DNA from: Silurus meridionalis
Lineage: Eukaryota > Chordata > Actinopteri > Siluriformes > Siluridae
NCBI RefSeq assembly: GCF_014805685.1
Contig: NC_060896.1
Location: 11,430,889-11,494,888 of the forward strand
Reading direction: 5' to 3'
Length of the DNA stretch: 64,000 nt
This document shows, one piece after another, positions 1 to 14,117 of this stretch (position 1 is the first letter of the stretch; each line of letters starts with the position of its first letter). The notes under the pieces were generated by a model, which saw only the letters and a program-made list of their open reading frames with translations, had not been told where the DNA came from and did not search any database. The position numbers were made by a program, and so were the translations under genes.

Positions 1-3000
1 CAACATTTCCAGTTCGGCGATTTTTTAAAACTTTTTTTTTTTAAACCAGAGGGTTCTATGGGCTGCCACTGACAACCTAGCAAGAATAATAGTACTACTA
101 CTACTACTACTACTACTGCTACTACTAACAATAATGAATAATAATAAGAAGGAGACAAAAAAGAAGAGAAAAAGAGTAAGAGAAGAAAATGTAGAATAAT
201 AATAGAGTGCCTACACTCCTTAGGTTTTTAGATTCCTAAAAATAAAAACATGTACAATAGCCGTAGGGTGTTTATGTACCTTTGATGTTTCGCCCTCAAA
301 TTACAACATTAGACTGATTAGATATGATTTTAAACATTGAGGCATGGGCAATCAAAGTCTTTCAAACATAAATGCTGGGAATGGAGTCCTAGTGGAAAAA
401 AAAGATTTCAGGTAATGGGCTCACTGGGAGTTACAGAGGCATCTTCTGTGAGAAGCTAATCAGGAACATGGCAATGTATAGACGTTACATGTAGCTAAAG
501 GAGGCACAGGCCAAGTTTTATCCTTTTAAAATGTACTTTTAGACATTTGATGAACACTTTCTGTATTATACTATTTTATATACTCGGCTGTACATAACTG
601 AGCATAGGATTCTTCTTAACAAACATCTCAAGATTTTATTTTCTTTGTCCCTGCCCCCCTGCCCTCTTACTGAGCGCTCTGCAGACTGGCTTGGCCATAA
701 TGAAAGGCTGTTTGATGAGCCTGAGAGAACACCTGTGGTAGAGCAAACACAAATAACAGTAATAATACGTGCACAGTTGGAGCACAGGAATAGAGAGCGC
801 GAGACATTAAACATGAAAGAAGCGTGTGTGCGGCTCAGCTATAAAGGTGCCACAGATTTACAGATCCTACAGCACAATGTCAGAGTAATACATATCTAGA
901 CTATTTGAGACCACCCAAGAGGTGCATATAAGCACATAGTCAGGTGGGAAAAAGTGCATTAGTGCCATTCGCTCCGAATGCTGGAAAGTGGTTTTATTTA
1001 TTTTTGGTTTGTACCCAGTAAAAGGGAAATGCTGAAAGAAAATATCAATCGTGCAATCAATTATACAATCATGTTTCAGATGCTTGGCTTAAAAAAAAAT
1101 TGGTATAAATTATGAAAAGCATGGGTTACATGGATGGAACACAGTGCTACTATTTCTATGTGTAATTATTTACTGATTCATATATGTATTTGAATTTTTC
1201 ATGTGAAGACGTGTGTGTGTGTGTGGCGTTTTAAAAAAATTTGGTAAATAAATGGTGCGTTTTCCCCACAATATAAACAATCTAGTAGTCTAAATTAAAC
1301 CACCATGATCATGAAAGGCACTTACTTTGGTCTTTATTTAAACTCCATATCTGACAGCTCACTCGCACCCGCATGAAAGTAAATACCTCCTGCTTGAGCG
1401 ACTGTTTTGTTGCGATCCACAGCATCCCATTCATGATGCATAAAGTCATACAGAATGCATAATCTGTTTAATCCAAATGAGGTATTACATCCCTAATAGA
1501 GCATTATAATTAGTATTAACTTTTAATACTTAAAGAACTTAACAGTGACTTAAACATATTATAGGGAATGCCCATCTTTGACAGCAAAGTATATGGTTAA
1601 GAATGCTAGAAGTATGCATATCTGAAGGATTCACTGAAAAAAAAATGTGGACGAACAGTTTGATGTTTGATACTTAAGTTTTTTTAGGATATTTCAAATT
1701 ATTGTATTGAATATGTTCAAAGCTTGTGCAATTTTTCTGATCAATTTCCTTCTTTCCCCGGCTTCAAAATGGCAGACTTTTCTTTCACAGACAGCTTCCT
1801 GTTTTTCAAGTTGTTTGAGCCTTTTTAAAAAAACATATACCAGTTATCACAGGTGAAACCCTGCGCTTAAAAGAAGAGTAGACTTTCAAAGTTTTTAATT
1901 GTTGAAACAATTAATTACACAGGGCATACCAGGGCAGCAAGTATCACCTGTTAGTCACATGTTCTAATATTTTAGATCGGTTGAAAAATGGGTGTGTTCA
2001 AATAAATGCAAACAGGTTCCTAGTTGTTTAACACATCTAGATGTAAACATCAGAAACTCCATGCTGAAGTTTTGGCCTCATTTTCGTCTTTTGATCTGAA
2101 ACCCAAAACTCTTCTGAGTGTAACAAACACAACAGAATTGGTCTTGCTGTTCCAATCCGAGGCTATAGTAGGCAGAGGTTTACCAAAACATTTACAGGAG
2201 TTTTGCCTGACCTAACAAAACTATCCAATGACATGATCAAAGCAGGACATTCAATAGTAGCAAGGATTTAGACATGTTTAGATAGACAGACTTTTTTTTT
2301 TTACCACAATGCTTGTTTAAAAGATTCTTTACTCAGCATAATCTGTGCAGGAACATCTCGAAAAGACAAATGTAAATCAAATTTGAGGAAGAACGATTTT
2401 ATTATTGTTTTCATTGCTGGCTGCATGTCCTGACTTTAATTACCACAAAATGTATAGCTTTGTGGCTGATGGCGGTTCCTCTAACAGTGTTTAGGGTTGA
2501 GGCAATTGCCTTCTGAAGCTGGTGTTGTTCAGGCATGCCATTGCTGTTTAATCCAGTGGGCTCTCTTTTGCTTCACTGACTCCCTTACCACTTTTGTAGG
2601 ATTCTAAAGATTCTCTAAAACAGCATTTTAAAGATGTGCATTTTTGTGTTCTAGCAAACAAAGGAGCCAAATTTTATAATTTTTCTTTTGGCTTTATGTT
2701 CAAGATTTATCACAATAAAAAGTTTTAAAAGAGTATTGTAGTTGCTGTAATGAGTTTATTTTTTTATGTCTTTTGTATCTTATTATGCCACTAGGCCCAG
2801 AAACCAAATCCCTAATTTTTGTCTTTGATAATCATGTACAATGTAGAATCATTAAGAAATGACACTATACTTAGACCATGTTGGGGCTAGTTTAGATTTC
2901 AGCTGAATTTTTCCATTTTCCATGAAATATTACATCACCTGATCCATTATACAATAAAAAAAAAAAAATCTTTGCTTCGAATCATGTAAAACAATTTCAG

Positions 3001-5020
3001 ATGGTTGGAATTCTTTCCGCCTGAAATACGAGGATGCCATTTTCTCAGTCTCGCATTGGAAAATTGTGTGTAGCACATGAAATCTATTATTGCATATAAT
3101 GTTTTAAATAATCACTCTTTGTTATCACTAAGTTCAAACAAAAGAAGAATTGGCTTGCAGTTAAGTGAATTGCTTTTGTGTTTTTCATAAGCTGAGTAAG
3201 TAATAATCATGCTTCATGCATAGGTAATGAATTGCTTTTGAATAACACTGGAAATTTGTTTTCCTGAGTGCTAAAGGGAATGTGTGTGAAATTAATTGTC
3301 CTTGTTTTGATTAGCTAATTTGTAATCATCGGTTGATGTGATTTCACACAACTTGCTTTTGTTCAGAACCTACACCTAATCGAAGAGATTGTACTGGAAA
3401 AGAAATTGAAGATGTTGTTAATTACTTGGCCAACATGTATGTGGTTGCTCTTGGGTGTAAAGGCTAGCCTGTAGAATGACTCCACATAGTTAATTTAGTA
3501 TGAACCAGCATGACTCCTCTGTCTTACTCAGTCAGTCTCTATCTTATCTCACTTGAGGCAAACCACATCAAACATGATGTTATCTCCTGTTGTTTCGGAC
3601 AACAGCAAGTCTCTTGCTATGGCTATGACTCACTCATCTAATGTGATAAAACTGCTTAAGACGGTGCAGGCACATTGCACAAATTTGCACAATTACCTGT
3701 GTTTTGGGTCTTTGAATATTTTGCCCACACCTAGCCTGTAAAGCTGTTCGGTCAGCTACAGTCTAAAACAAGACGTGTTTCTTTAAAAACGGCCTCTGAA
3801 ATGACTATTTATGAGACTTGGATCAAGTAACTGTTAGCGCACGAGAAGCTACTGCATCAGCAGTGGGAGAAGCAGTAATTGACGTTTTCAGCAAGGTAAT
3901 TATGCCCATTTTGCAACACAACAGAGTTCTGGCAGGCCTCCTCTTCCTCCCAATGGATGAAAATAAGTCGCCATGGTAATGGCGGCATGATGAGCCATCT
4001 CTGATTTATTCCAGCACTGTTCCTTCTGGCAATTAAATTTATACAGTAAAAATATTCAGTCTATATACATAATATATATGTATAATATCATATTGATTCT
4101 GATGAGCTGTATGATTAGCATTATTTCACCCTTATCCTGATAAAACATTGTACATGATAACGAAATAACATGTCCCTATGTGAGTAAGCGGGAGATTACA
4201 TTACATAGCAACAAAACAGCACTTTAATGAGATTGCGTTGGTCTGTTGCACATTTAGAGGCAAAGAAAATGTGGGAATTGCTTCATGCCAAACAGCTCAA
4301 ATTTCTCTTTCCTAGCCTGAACTGAAGCCTGTGCAGTGGTGTTTCGATTAGAATTCCTCACTTACCCCATCATTACACCTGAGTCACACTGCATTCCTGC
4401 TGCTTGTGCTGTTTCATTGCCTCAGAGGCTATGATGATACAGTGTAGTTGTGAGTGGCTGTAGTAAAAAAAAGGTTTACACAATTTTACTGTGATTTTAT
4501 TTAAAAAAAAAAAAGGAAGGAAGTAATGAAGGAAGGGGGTAGGATCCTATTGTGAATGGAAATTTGACATGTACATAAATTAAAACTCATTTATGCAAAA
4601 ATACATTGTGAAACATAAAACCATGCATTTTTTTTCTCATTTAAGTAATGTAATAAATAAATTCTCCCCGTCTAAGTCATTTAAAATGACATGATTAAAA
4701 CAATCGACTGTACAAATATGTATTAGTTCATATTATAGCTTTACAAAATGGGCTACATGGTGCAGATAAGTGTTATACAGGAAATCAAAAAATCATTTCT
4801 GAGAAGTAAGAAGTTAAAAGGTGTCTACATAAATGCTGTGGTATGTTTTAATATAAAACAATTCAACTTTTAATTATAAGCTTATTTTCATCAGATTTAT
4901 TACATCTTTACCTCAAATATTTACATTTCTTATAAATAAGATGTACAAAATAAAGATTTATTTTTAAGAAGTTTTAGGAATTCTGCTCAAATGGAACGTT
5001 TAGATTTAGACCTATAGTTC
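1..5020. other. AT-rich intergenic spacer, no gene recognised
   Basis: I see no coding exon here; the few short open frames lack family motifs and look like chance. The stretch lies on the 3' side of RASSF9, where ALX1 would be expected nearby if the vertebrate gene order holds. It has a short ACT-repeat at 92-126 and several A or T runs. The segment around 2,940-3,450 is lower in simple repeats and rich in homeodomain-like ATTA/TAAT cores, so it could be a conserved non-coding element, but that cannot be judged from one sequence. Confidence 0.5.
92..126. repeat. (ACT)n trinucleotide microsatellite
   Basis: About ten ACT units with one change (CTGCT) near the end. Confidence 0.85.
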
Positions 5021-5024
5021 CATT

Positions 5025-5160
5025 GAAGAGAAACTGTAAGGCTATAGCATTCAAAGACATTCTATACAATTGTGTGCTTTCAACTTTGTGAAAAAGGCTT
5101 TGGGGAAGAAACACATATGAGTGTTGATCAGGTGTGAACATTTGGCCATGTTAAATCACT
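5025..5160. repeat. Fragment of a dispersed fish DNA repeat
   Basis: A stretch containing 'aaagacattctatacaattg' followed by 'gtgtgctttcaactttgtg' and a segment ending in 'aacatttggccatg'. The same core, with a few changes, recurs at about 48,110-48,165 in this window. I recognise it as the end region of a common fish non-autonomous DNA element, but I cannot name the superfamily with confidence. It lies just downstream of the RASSF9 stop codon. Confidence 0.55.
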
Positions 5161-5620
5161 GTTAACCCAGGTTTTCTGAATATATCTAAAAACCAACAAT
5201 GTTCCGAATCTTGTAGAAATGTTTACTGTTGAAAGGTTTATAGATCAATCATCTTAGACCTAGCCAAGTGAAAATTATGTCTTGTATACAAAATGACACT
5301 CAAATATATGTGAACAAAATATGACTGCAAACAGCCTCTTTTACTTTTAAACATTATTCATTTAAAGAAGCGATTCGAAACACTGATACAGTTGATACTT
5401 TCTAATTTATTACTGACTGATACTGATTGAGATGTTGATTATGTCCACCATTAGCTCGCACAAGAGGTATGACTTGTCTTATAAATAATGCTTATTTCAT
5501 AGCTAGGCTATTTATAAAAGCAAAATGATAAATGTACATTTTTCCACCACTATTGCCACTGATATATATGTATGCATGTTTTAACCATTTCTGTTGCTTG
5601 TTTTTTTACAGGTCTATCAT

Positions 5621-6887
5621 TTAGACATCAGTGTCCAGGGGGGGCTGTCTGTCCATGCAAGGAGACAATGAGTCCTGACTATGAGTAGAGCTTATACCAG
5701 TATCCGAGTCAGTGTCTGTCACATCACTAGGTGAAAGTTTCTGTCTAAGAGTCCCTGTGGTCTGAGAGACACCAGGCCTGACAGAGCTCTTCGGGTAAAC
5801 AGGGTTTGGTGGCTCAGCACATTCCTCCAGCTGCATTAAGCTCAACTGGGCTATAAGATGTTGGTACTCCTGGTTTCTTGACTGCAGCAATGTTGTGTTA
5901 TATTGAAGCTCCTTTTCAAGGTCCTGGGTTTGGGTATGGAGGGAAATCCCTGCTCTCATACTAGCCTTCAACTCACTTTGCAAGGTATCCAGCTCTACAG
6001 ATTCTGAAGACGACAGGGAAGAGATGGGATCATACTCCAAAGCAGGATTTGTAGCTGTTGCCCCCTCAAGTTCCTCAGTGTCCAATGTGCAAACGGCTTT
6101 CCTCAGCTCCAGGTCAATGTCTCTAGAGAGCTCATTAATGAGTTCCTGATGTCTGAGCACCTGTAGGTCTAATTGTGCAATTCCATCACTGGTATACAAG
6201 TATTCCTGCAGTTGATCCTCGTGCTGAAATACAGACATGGAAAGCAACTGGCTTTTTGCACTATCACTAAGCCCAAAATCAGACAGACAGCTTTCTTTCA
6301 GCTGCTGCTCCAAAAGCTCGAGCTCCAGGTCCATTTGCCTGATGTGGTGGAGCTGCTGTCGGATGGTATAATCCTGGGAGATGACAAGTTGCACCATTTT
6401 GTCAATTTCCTCCGAACCTTCCGAGCTTCCCACCTTCTGCATTTTCTCCAGTTTGCGAAAGGCCTTCTTCACCATGCGTTTCTGCCGCTCCACAGGAAGG
6501 GTCCTGGAATACTGCACTGAACCCTGCTCCCATCTCTTAGACCTGAGCCCCTTAGATTTCGAAGCCCTTTTGGGTATAAACTCAGAAGTCTTCACCAAGA
6601 CAAACTGTATGAAGGGCCTCTCATCACCCCATGCATTCCACAAGCGGAGGATACGAGTAAGGGGAGGCAGAGCCCTTTCAAACCCCTTCCACCGCTCCAG
6701 AAGACAGAACTCTTTTGGTTCTCCATGTAGGAGCCTCTTACTTTCTGGTAATGTCTTATGGTCTTCCAGTAAAGCCTGAACCACATCAGCACAGGTTGTA
6801 TGCTTGGTAACACCAGAAACAACTTTGTCCTCTTTGCCTACTAAAACTTGGATTTCTTTTGCTGGTGCCTCCTTTGTTTCATTGGAT
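5621..6887 (-). CDS. rassf9: RASSF9, coding exon 2 (RA domain, coiled coil, C terminus)
   Basis: Ras association domain family member 9, one of the N-terminal RASSF proteins. It is an adaptor linked in other species to recycling endosomes and epithelial differentiation (family knowledge). The exon opens at a TTTTCTCAG acceptor on the minus strand and runs to a stop at 5,621. Joined to exon 1 at 14,223-14,269 it gives 437 residues, close to the usual length of about 435. The RA domain spans about residues 26-117 (KEIQVLVG..., then ...RILRLWNAWGDE, then FIQFVLVKT). The middle (about 150-370) is Q/L/E-rich and coiled-coil-like. The tail carries the conserved motif TDTDSDTGISSTHSQDS near residues 406-422. 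An ATG-like start inside this exon would cut the RA domain in half and is rejected in favour of the spliced start. The reading frame is intact. Several TTTATT (minus AATAAA) sites follow at 4.9-5.4 kb, but I cannot choose one. Confidence 0.95.
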
Positions 6888-7230
6888 CTGAGAAAAGAAA
6901 AACAGGAAGCTAATTACAAAAGCTGAAATACTTGGAGAAAATTCAGTAACCACCAGAAAATAAAAGAAAACTATGCATAAATTGCTTGAATACAATAATC
7001 CACATTCATGAGTAATAAAATGTAAATGGATTTGGTTACACCAAATGTAACAAAGAAGTATAGCCAGAGAAAGACATGACAAGTTCATTACAAGGTTGCA
7101 TGATTGTATGATTATTTTGATCAATACTGTTATCATATATTGTGTCAGGACAGTATGAAATCCAGCACATCATATCGGTGGAAAACTTATAATTTGGAAG
7201 AGCAGATTTAATAAACAATAGTCTCTGACT

Positions 7231-7487
7231 GCGGTGGTTCCCTGGTGGTCTAGTGGATTCGGCGCTCTCACCGCCTGGGTTCGATCCCCGGTCAGGGAAC
7301 CAAACCCAGCCATTAGGGTTGCACAAGCCAGTGCACTCTTAGTGCCGGTCCCAAGCCCGTATAAATGGGGAGGGTTGCGTTATGAAGAGCATCCAGCTTA
7401 AAAACGTGCCAAATCAAAGACTTGCGGATCACGAATACGGACGATCCGCTGTGGCGACCCCTAATGGGAGAAGCTGAAAGAAAGTTT
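7231..7487 (+). mobile_element. tRNA-Glu-derived SINE with RTE-like body and perfect target duplication
   Basis: The head, from about 7,237, reads TCCCTGGTGGTCTAGTGG (A-box region) and then GGTTCGATCCCCGGTCAGGG (B box and acceptor stem), the pattern of a tRNA-Glu gene. The body begins 'cccagccattagggttgcac' and ends 'gcgacccctaatgggagaag'. It is flanked by a perfect 12-base direct repeat, tagtctctgact, at 7,219-7,230 and 7,488-7,499, the mark of target-primed insertion. The head lacks a few bases of a true tRNA-Glu and has the SINE body fused on, so it is not a functional tRNA gene. A second copy lies at 31,008-31,195. Confidence 0.9.
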
Positions 7488-8889
7488 TAGTCTCTGACTA
7501 TGGTGTTTCCACAGTTTTACATTTTGAATACAAAATCACAGGCAATCACTTTTCTGCAATCACTGAGATCAGAGCACTTCTTTCAATTTTTTTATCCTAA
7601 TCACATTATAAAATTAATTTGTAAGTTGCCATTCTGTTATTTGCTCTTACAAAATTAATGTCATTCCCTTTGTTGAAATCTGTGTCATTTCCCTGTCCCC
7701 AACCCAGTTTAACCACTCACTGAGATTACTTTCCTAAGATTATTCTTTTAGCAGCAAAGGAAAAGTCTTGGTTTAAAAGTTTTCTTTTGAGTATAATATC
7801 TCCGGTACTCCTGGTCTGGACCTGAGTAGTAGAAGATGAACTAAGCCTGATGAATGTTCTATCTGGGTGAAAAATAAACGGCAGACGGAAAGGTCATGGC
7901 TTGTAAATAGTAGCACAATAGCACAAAAACTTTTCAGCCGAGATTGTTGACCTGGCCTTTTTTTTTTTTGATTTGTAGCCTGGTGCAACATTATCTAGGC
8001 TTTCACCTGGTACAGAAAAACAAGTGGCATATTGTGTGAGTCCTTGATAAAAGACCCCAAAGGAATGTAATACGTATGCAACAATGTGAGTGGCTGGTTA
8101 ATGGTTAGAATATCCTGAGAGTTCAATTGAGCCAAGTAAATACCAAAGCTACTTACATTGCAAACAACTTTAAAAGATCTCCTGCATACACATAGACTGC
8201 CTATAACATGCTTTATAAAATGTACAGAGCTGCTGCCTCAGCAAATGTCTGGAAGGAATATTTCATTCTTCTGATTTAATTAAACTGTTTAAACAATGAC
8301 AATGTTACTAAGGTGACATCAAAAATCCTATAGGGTTAAAACAGAATACTTTCTGTGATAAGAAAAATTAAATTCAGTGCGTAAAAGGGTCTGTGTATGA
8401 CATAAAGTGGGATGTTTCTAAAGGATACATGACACGTCATACATGATTGCTGTATGAGCTATAACACATAATCCTAGTTAATCTTTTTATGGCATGTGTG
8501 GCAAAAAGCTGTGGTTAGCTTCACGTCATGTTGTGAACAAATGATTTCCAACAGTATAACCGATGATAAATTCTACTGCAGTTAGTGTACAGACACACAC
8601 ATTCTTTTTCCTACACAATTCCCTCCCACTGCAACCAAAGACCCAATGTGAATCTTGAACAAGTCATATTGTCTTTTAAACATGAAAAGAATTGCGGTCT
8701 GACTTTGCTATGAAAACGTTACTGGCATCTTAAAAGCGTCGATAGCACAACAATAGAGGTTAGGTAACAGAAATTAGATACAAGGAAATGGTTTTACAAT
8801 GCATATTCCTGGCCTCAGCCACCTGCAGCCTTTTGGCCTCAAGTAGGTGCAAAAAAAGAAAAACATCAAACTACCCTCCAACAACTTTA

Positions 8890-9290
8890 CACAAAATGGT
8901 ATCAAAAAGTTTTGAGACTAATGGGGCTAAGTGGGTGCTATTCTGACCATGTGCTTTACAACATCTGCGATTACATCATGGATAGCAAGTTAAAACAAAG
9001 AGCAAACGTGAAATTCTGTGTGAAACTTGACAAATCTGTCCAAGAGACGTTTGACATGAAATACGTTTGAAATACGGCGAAGCTGCAATGAGTTTGTGTT
9101 TTAAATTTGGCAACTTGATGCATGAGCATCGTCGGCGAACAATTCACACGATCTCGATTCCGTCCCCGCCCTACTAACCAGAAATGGCTGCTGTGGACTT
9201 CGCCCTCTTCCTGAAGATGAAGGTCTATCACAAAGTTTTGACAATTCTTGCAAATTTCAGTACCACCTTGTAACACCTCGTACAATGCAC
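8890..9290 (+). pseudogene. Mariner-like transposase 5' fragment
   Basis: Translating forward from about 8,978 gives MDSKLKQRANVKFCVKLDKS and then VQETFDMKYV, the N-terminal helix-turn-helix region of a mariner-family transposase, broken by stops and a frameshift soon after. The upstream 'aaaaagttttgagac' resembles the terminal repeat end. The same family is present in reverse at 50,968-51,490. Nothing of the catalytic domain follows, so this is a dead 5' fragment. Confidence 0.6.
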
Positions 9291-10419
9291 TATGCAGCTA
9301 CTGCAGTTCAGAAGCTAACATTCTTAGCTGGGTAATCAAAATCAGGCCTGCATTAATGTGTAATAATGTTACTGATTTGATATCGATTGACAAGCATATC
9401 CAGCAAATGACTGCATGACAAATGCACTGCGGTGTTATGACATGCGATTAGGACACAACTAAAGCATGTGATAGACAGAGGCAAATCAATCAAGCCTTAA
9501 ATACAATAATGTATTTCTGTTAGTTGTCGTAAAACGTATACTATATTAGTGTTGGGATTCTTCCTGACTGCTTTCCCTTCATTCGAATATTCACTGCAGT
9601 GATATACTTATGATAACTACATGTGCATAGTTTTAAAGCTAAAACGAAAAACTTTGAGTTTTTACATATCGCTTAATCCATATAGTGGCTTTCCAAAGGA
9701 CATATTCATACAGGAAAGTACCAAATGGGGGTTGGAAGCACCTGTGTTTGTCTTGTGTGAAAATCAGTGGACACCAGCGGCATCCTGTTACACACTTCCT
9801 GTCAGCAAATGTGCGCATTTCCATAGCAGTATCAGAACAAAAACAGAGATTAGAAGCTGAGGTAAAGGAAACTTTTTTAAAACAGTTTTGTGATTATTTA
9901 CAGAGAAATCAAAAGCAGTGACTAAATGCCTGGATTTTACATTAACAAGTAATGTACTCATCTCGATAATATACGACAACCTACTTCTTTTGTGAAATAA
10001 TGCTGTGCTTTCGTGACTATTAGAGACACACTGTATGTCGAATGCAATGCAGAACAACCTTGTTGTTTTCCTCCACACCCAGCATTGTGCTTGACCACTA
10101 AGCAGAAACAACTAATGCCATTTAGATGCTAATGAGTATATTTTCCAGCTTAAGGAACAATCTTGCAGGCGATATTACATGTACATTAGGAATGCTAATC
10201 CCCATGGTCAGATTCCTTGATTAATTATTGTTTGATCATGGAAATTCAGTACCAACATACTGTAGTTTGGTTTTAAATTTATCTATGAATTTCAAGTCAG
10301 TCATATAGAGTCCTGTACAATCATCAGCGCATGCAAAAAAAATGTGACCAAAAAATTATTACATTAAATGTTTCTATATAAAAAAAAAAAACCAATACGA
10401 ATTTTGACAGTTTTTGAGG

Positions 10420-10500
10420 GAAAAAAAACTATTCAAATCTTGACAGTTTCTGAGTAACTCTGTCAATATTTGGTGTGACAACTTGTAGATTCAGGTAAAT
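10420..10500. repeat. Possible scrap of a Tc1-like DNA element
   Basis: Contains 'gagtaactctgtcaatattt' followed by 'ggtgtgac', a phrase I recall from the end of common fish Tc1-like elements. A related phrase about 45 bases earlier ('aattttgacagtttttgagg') suggests a degenerate terminal repeat. No transposase is visible. Low confidence. Confidence 0.3.
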
Positions 10501-12217
10501 GTTTTGTCAGCAATTTAGAGATTATTACTGTGACAATGACTTTTTTTATATACAATTTTTTTTTTACATAATTGGAAAGATGCAAAAAAAAAAAAAACAG
10601 GTGATTAAAAAGGGTGACTATTTGCTCTGATCTGGACAAAGCATGATTGTTGATGATCATGAAAATGATTAGAGTGATCTGATACATACAGTGATATACA
10701 TTATATATTTCCATCATCTTAAAGCATGGTCATTGCATCACCATGGTTACTAAGCAGCTATAAGTATTAGTAACTGGTATCATGTAAAAGTGCCTAATTG
10801 TTCAAGTTAAAATATAATCCTCCAAATAATCAACAATCACAAGTATGTTTAATTAAATATAATGGATGAGCTTGTGGCTTGTTAACAGACACCAGATTTA
10901 AATTCAGGAACAAACATTGATGATGATGACGATGATAATGATAATGATGACGTGAATTATGGAAATTCATTCCAAACAAATGTCTTAAAATTATGTGTAT
11001 TCAGAAAGTCATCTTACATCTTTACTATATAACAGAATATTTTAGCTAGCTTTCACGTTATATAATCTGTTCTCGGATTCTTACTAGGCCACATGGATGG
11101 CATAAGCAATGTTTAATGCTCCTAAACACTGTCAAATGTATAATTGTATTTAGGTTTTTTATGTTTCAGATTTATATTTATCCGTAACAATAATCCACTT
11201 GTACTTATTGTTGCATAGTCACACAAAAATAGAACCCATTCAATTTGTACAGTCAGTACAAAACAAATATTGTTCACAAGATACCTAACAGAGCACTATT
11301 TGGGATTCAGCCACACAAATGTGTCAAGAACACTATGGCAAAATATAATGAATTATTAATTGTGTTGAGAAATTGACTTGGTAAAAAATTTCCTCATATA
11401 AACAGTTCATTACAGAGATTCATTTATTTAAATTAAATCCAGTAAAAAAAAAGCTATTAAGAGAACATCTAAAGGTGTGACAGCATGTGTAAGGTGAGTT
11501 CATTAGCGCTACTCAACTGGCAGTGTAAAGCATACAATAGGATTTTGTTGCCAGCTTTGACTGGAGATACATCAACAAGAAACACTTTTCCTGACTTTCC
11601 TAAGTCTTATCTACAGAGGATGAGGGACTCGTGCAGAGAAAAAACATGGTTGTTGATCTTTAAAAAGAACATCTTTAGCAGATAGTCATCTTCAGTGGAG
11701 ACAAAACAATCTGAGAGGAGTGAACTCAGCGCAACATGTTTGGACAAAAACTTTGATTAATGTTCTGAGATTTATAATCTATCCATGGAATTACTTATAT
11801 AATTAGATCCTACAACAAGGCAATTTAACTGTCACAATAATATGGATCGCCCAATTATTATAATAAACAGTCAGGACAAAGCAACCATATTGCTTATATA
11901 ACTACCAATGCTCACTGGCACACAAGGACGATGCACGGGTGTATAATACAGCGTGTATAATAAGCACATGTGGCAAAGCTGTGATTTAATTCAAACCCTG
12001 GCTGGTGTGATAAGACTGCAGTAAAAGGGGGGAAAATCATAGCATAACATGCTGATGAATAAAATTATCCAAACATGCACTAGACTGTCTTTGTGCAGCA
12101 CCACATGAAATAACAGACCATAGGAGTTGTGTTACTTTTGATCTGTTTTCCATCTCAACACTTGAGATAATTATAATGTGTGTTGCTTTTAAGGGGGTTG
12201 TGCTTTGATATACACAC

Positions 12218-12245
12218 ATACATACAAACATACATACATACATAC

Positions 12246-12294
<49 letters not shown>
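12218..12294. repeat. (CATA)n then (TG)n microsatellite
   Basis: Imperfect CATA units from about 12,218 run into about 23 TG units from 12,249. Confidence 0.9.
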
Positions 12295-12296
<2 letters not shown>

Positions 12297-14028
12297 ATCA
12301 TACATAGAAAGATTTTATTTAACTTTTTTGTAGAGTCTCCAGTGTCAGTGATTTGTGCCCGCTGAACGTGAAGCTGTTACTTTGTGTATCGACATTGGAA
12401 AAGAGCACGCTGTGTGGTTTCTCAGTAACATGGCATACTTTCATATTTTACTTACCGGTTCACGGTTAATATTAGGCAATTTCGCATTGCAGGTACAAAA
12501 CAGTACCTGCACTATTAGACATAATTTAGGTGTGTTTGCACTCTTGCTGCACAAACCTTTTCCCCAGAAAGTATTATAAACGCATCTGGATGGTAATGAT
12601 GTTGAATTATCACCAGCCAGTCTACACAAACACAGCATGAGGCAAAACTGAAGTAAAAAAGAAAACGAATGGTATTCCTAAACGGTAAGATTTAATCATA
12701 GATAGGACTTAATTTGACCCTGTTCATTCATTTTACACTTTAAATTGGAATCTTTATTAGTTAATACCAACATCTACAAGCCATTTTCAAGCCTCAAGTT
12801 GTATGAAAAGATATTAAGGTTAATGGAACTGTTAGGGATATGATTAGCATTAATTTTTCCCTTGCAAAAGATAATAAAAAGAAATTTCACCCACACTGGC
12901 CTGGTTCAGTCGGATCTGTGTAATTTTTTTCATAAAGTCTGATAAGCTCATTTAAGTTTTCATTAAAGTTAAACTTATTAAAAATTTGCATTTAGCAATT
13001 TAACATTTTAGTTGTCATTTTATAATTGGTTTTGCATGAAGTTTTTCATGCTACACTGTGAGCAGATTTTTACATGTCCGTATGACTTAAACCCTTGGAA
13101 GGCAGATAGTCCACAATTGTTGTAGCATCACAACTGGAAACTGTTCAGGTAATGATATATGTATAGGCAAACCCTTTTGGTTCTTTCTACAGGTATTTCT
13201 TTTCCACTATTGTACAATGTGAGAATCTTGAGGTTCTTTAGAAGTCTGAAAAATTATACACTGTGTGTACTGTACACTTAAATAAACAATGTAATCTTTA
13301 TGATTAACATTTGATCTGCAGTCTTGTTTGAGATTTATTTTGTAATATATGTTTTTAATCAGTTTTTACTCTGGCTAATGCTTTACAACAAGCTCATGCT
13401 GATAGTGGTGTAAGTGGAATAAAACATTTGCTTCATCTTTTCTTGATAAGACTGATGAAGAGAAGCTTAAGTCTTCTTGATGCCTCATTCTTACATTCTG
13501 CTCAAACAGATCAGGTTCTGAAGCTTTAACTTTCATACTAATACCACCGACACCATTGTGTTTGCCTCTCATAAACCAAGACGAATGGATCTCGGCTGCA
13601 ACAACTGCGTTCTAAAGCTGCCAGACAGAGTTTGCTTTCCCCGTTTCTTCTTTGTTGGATGTCCCATTGAAAGTTTTCTAAAGACATTATTGCTCTGTTC
13701 GTTCTTTTTGGAGCTAACTATAAAACGTGACTATATCCATCATGTCCTGATACCAGTTAATATTTTCCCATTAACACCATTGTAACTGTGCGTTCAATGT
13801 GCTCTTAATGACGTCAGATCGCACACTTTTAAACTATATATGATTGAACAAAATACACCAACCAAACAACAGATTAACACCAATCGATAATGGGAACAAA
13901 AACATTCATAGACACACAGACAAGCCCCAAGCACCCGTGTCTATGCAAGCTGATCAGCAGAAACTCGAGACTCAGCCACCTTATGATCCAACAACACTGC
14001 AGTGTAAGCAAATCCTCGTATTATGACG

Positions 14029-14031
<3 letters not shown>

Positions 14032-14085
<54 letters not shown>

Positions 14086-14117
14086 CTCTCACACACACAC
14101 ACACACACACACACACA
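14032..14117. repeat. (CT)n followed by (CA)n compound microsatellite
   Basis: About 24 CT units from 14,032 to 14,080, a short break (TGTATCTCT), then about 14 CA units to 14,117. It lies in the RASSF9 intron about 105 bases from the splice donor of exon 1. Confidence 0.92.

Noticed and set aside
6173..6779. Plus-strand open frames of 115 and 132 codons
   Set aside because: They lie antisense within the intact RASSF9 exon and show no family motif.
7237..7302. Possible functional tRNA-Glu gene (also at 31,011)
   Set aside because: The tRNA-like head is fused to a SINE body and the first copy is flanked by target duplications. Bases of the D-arm are missing.
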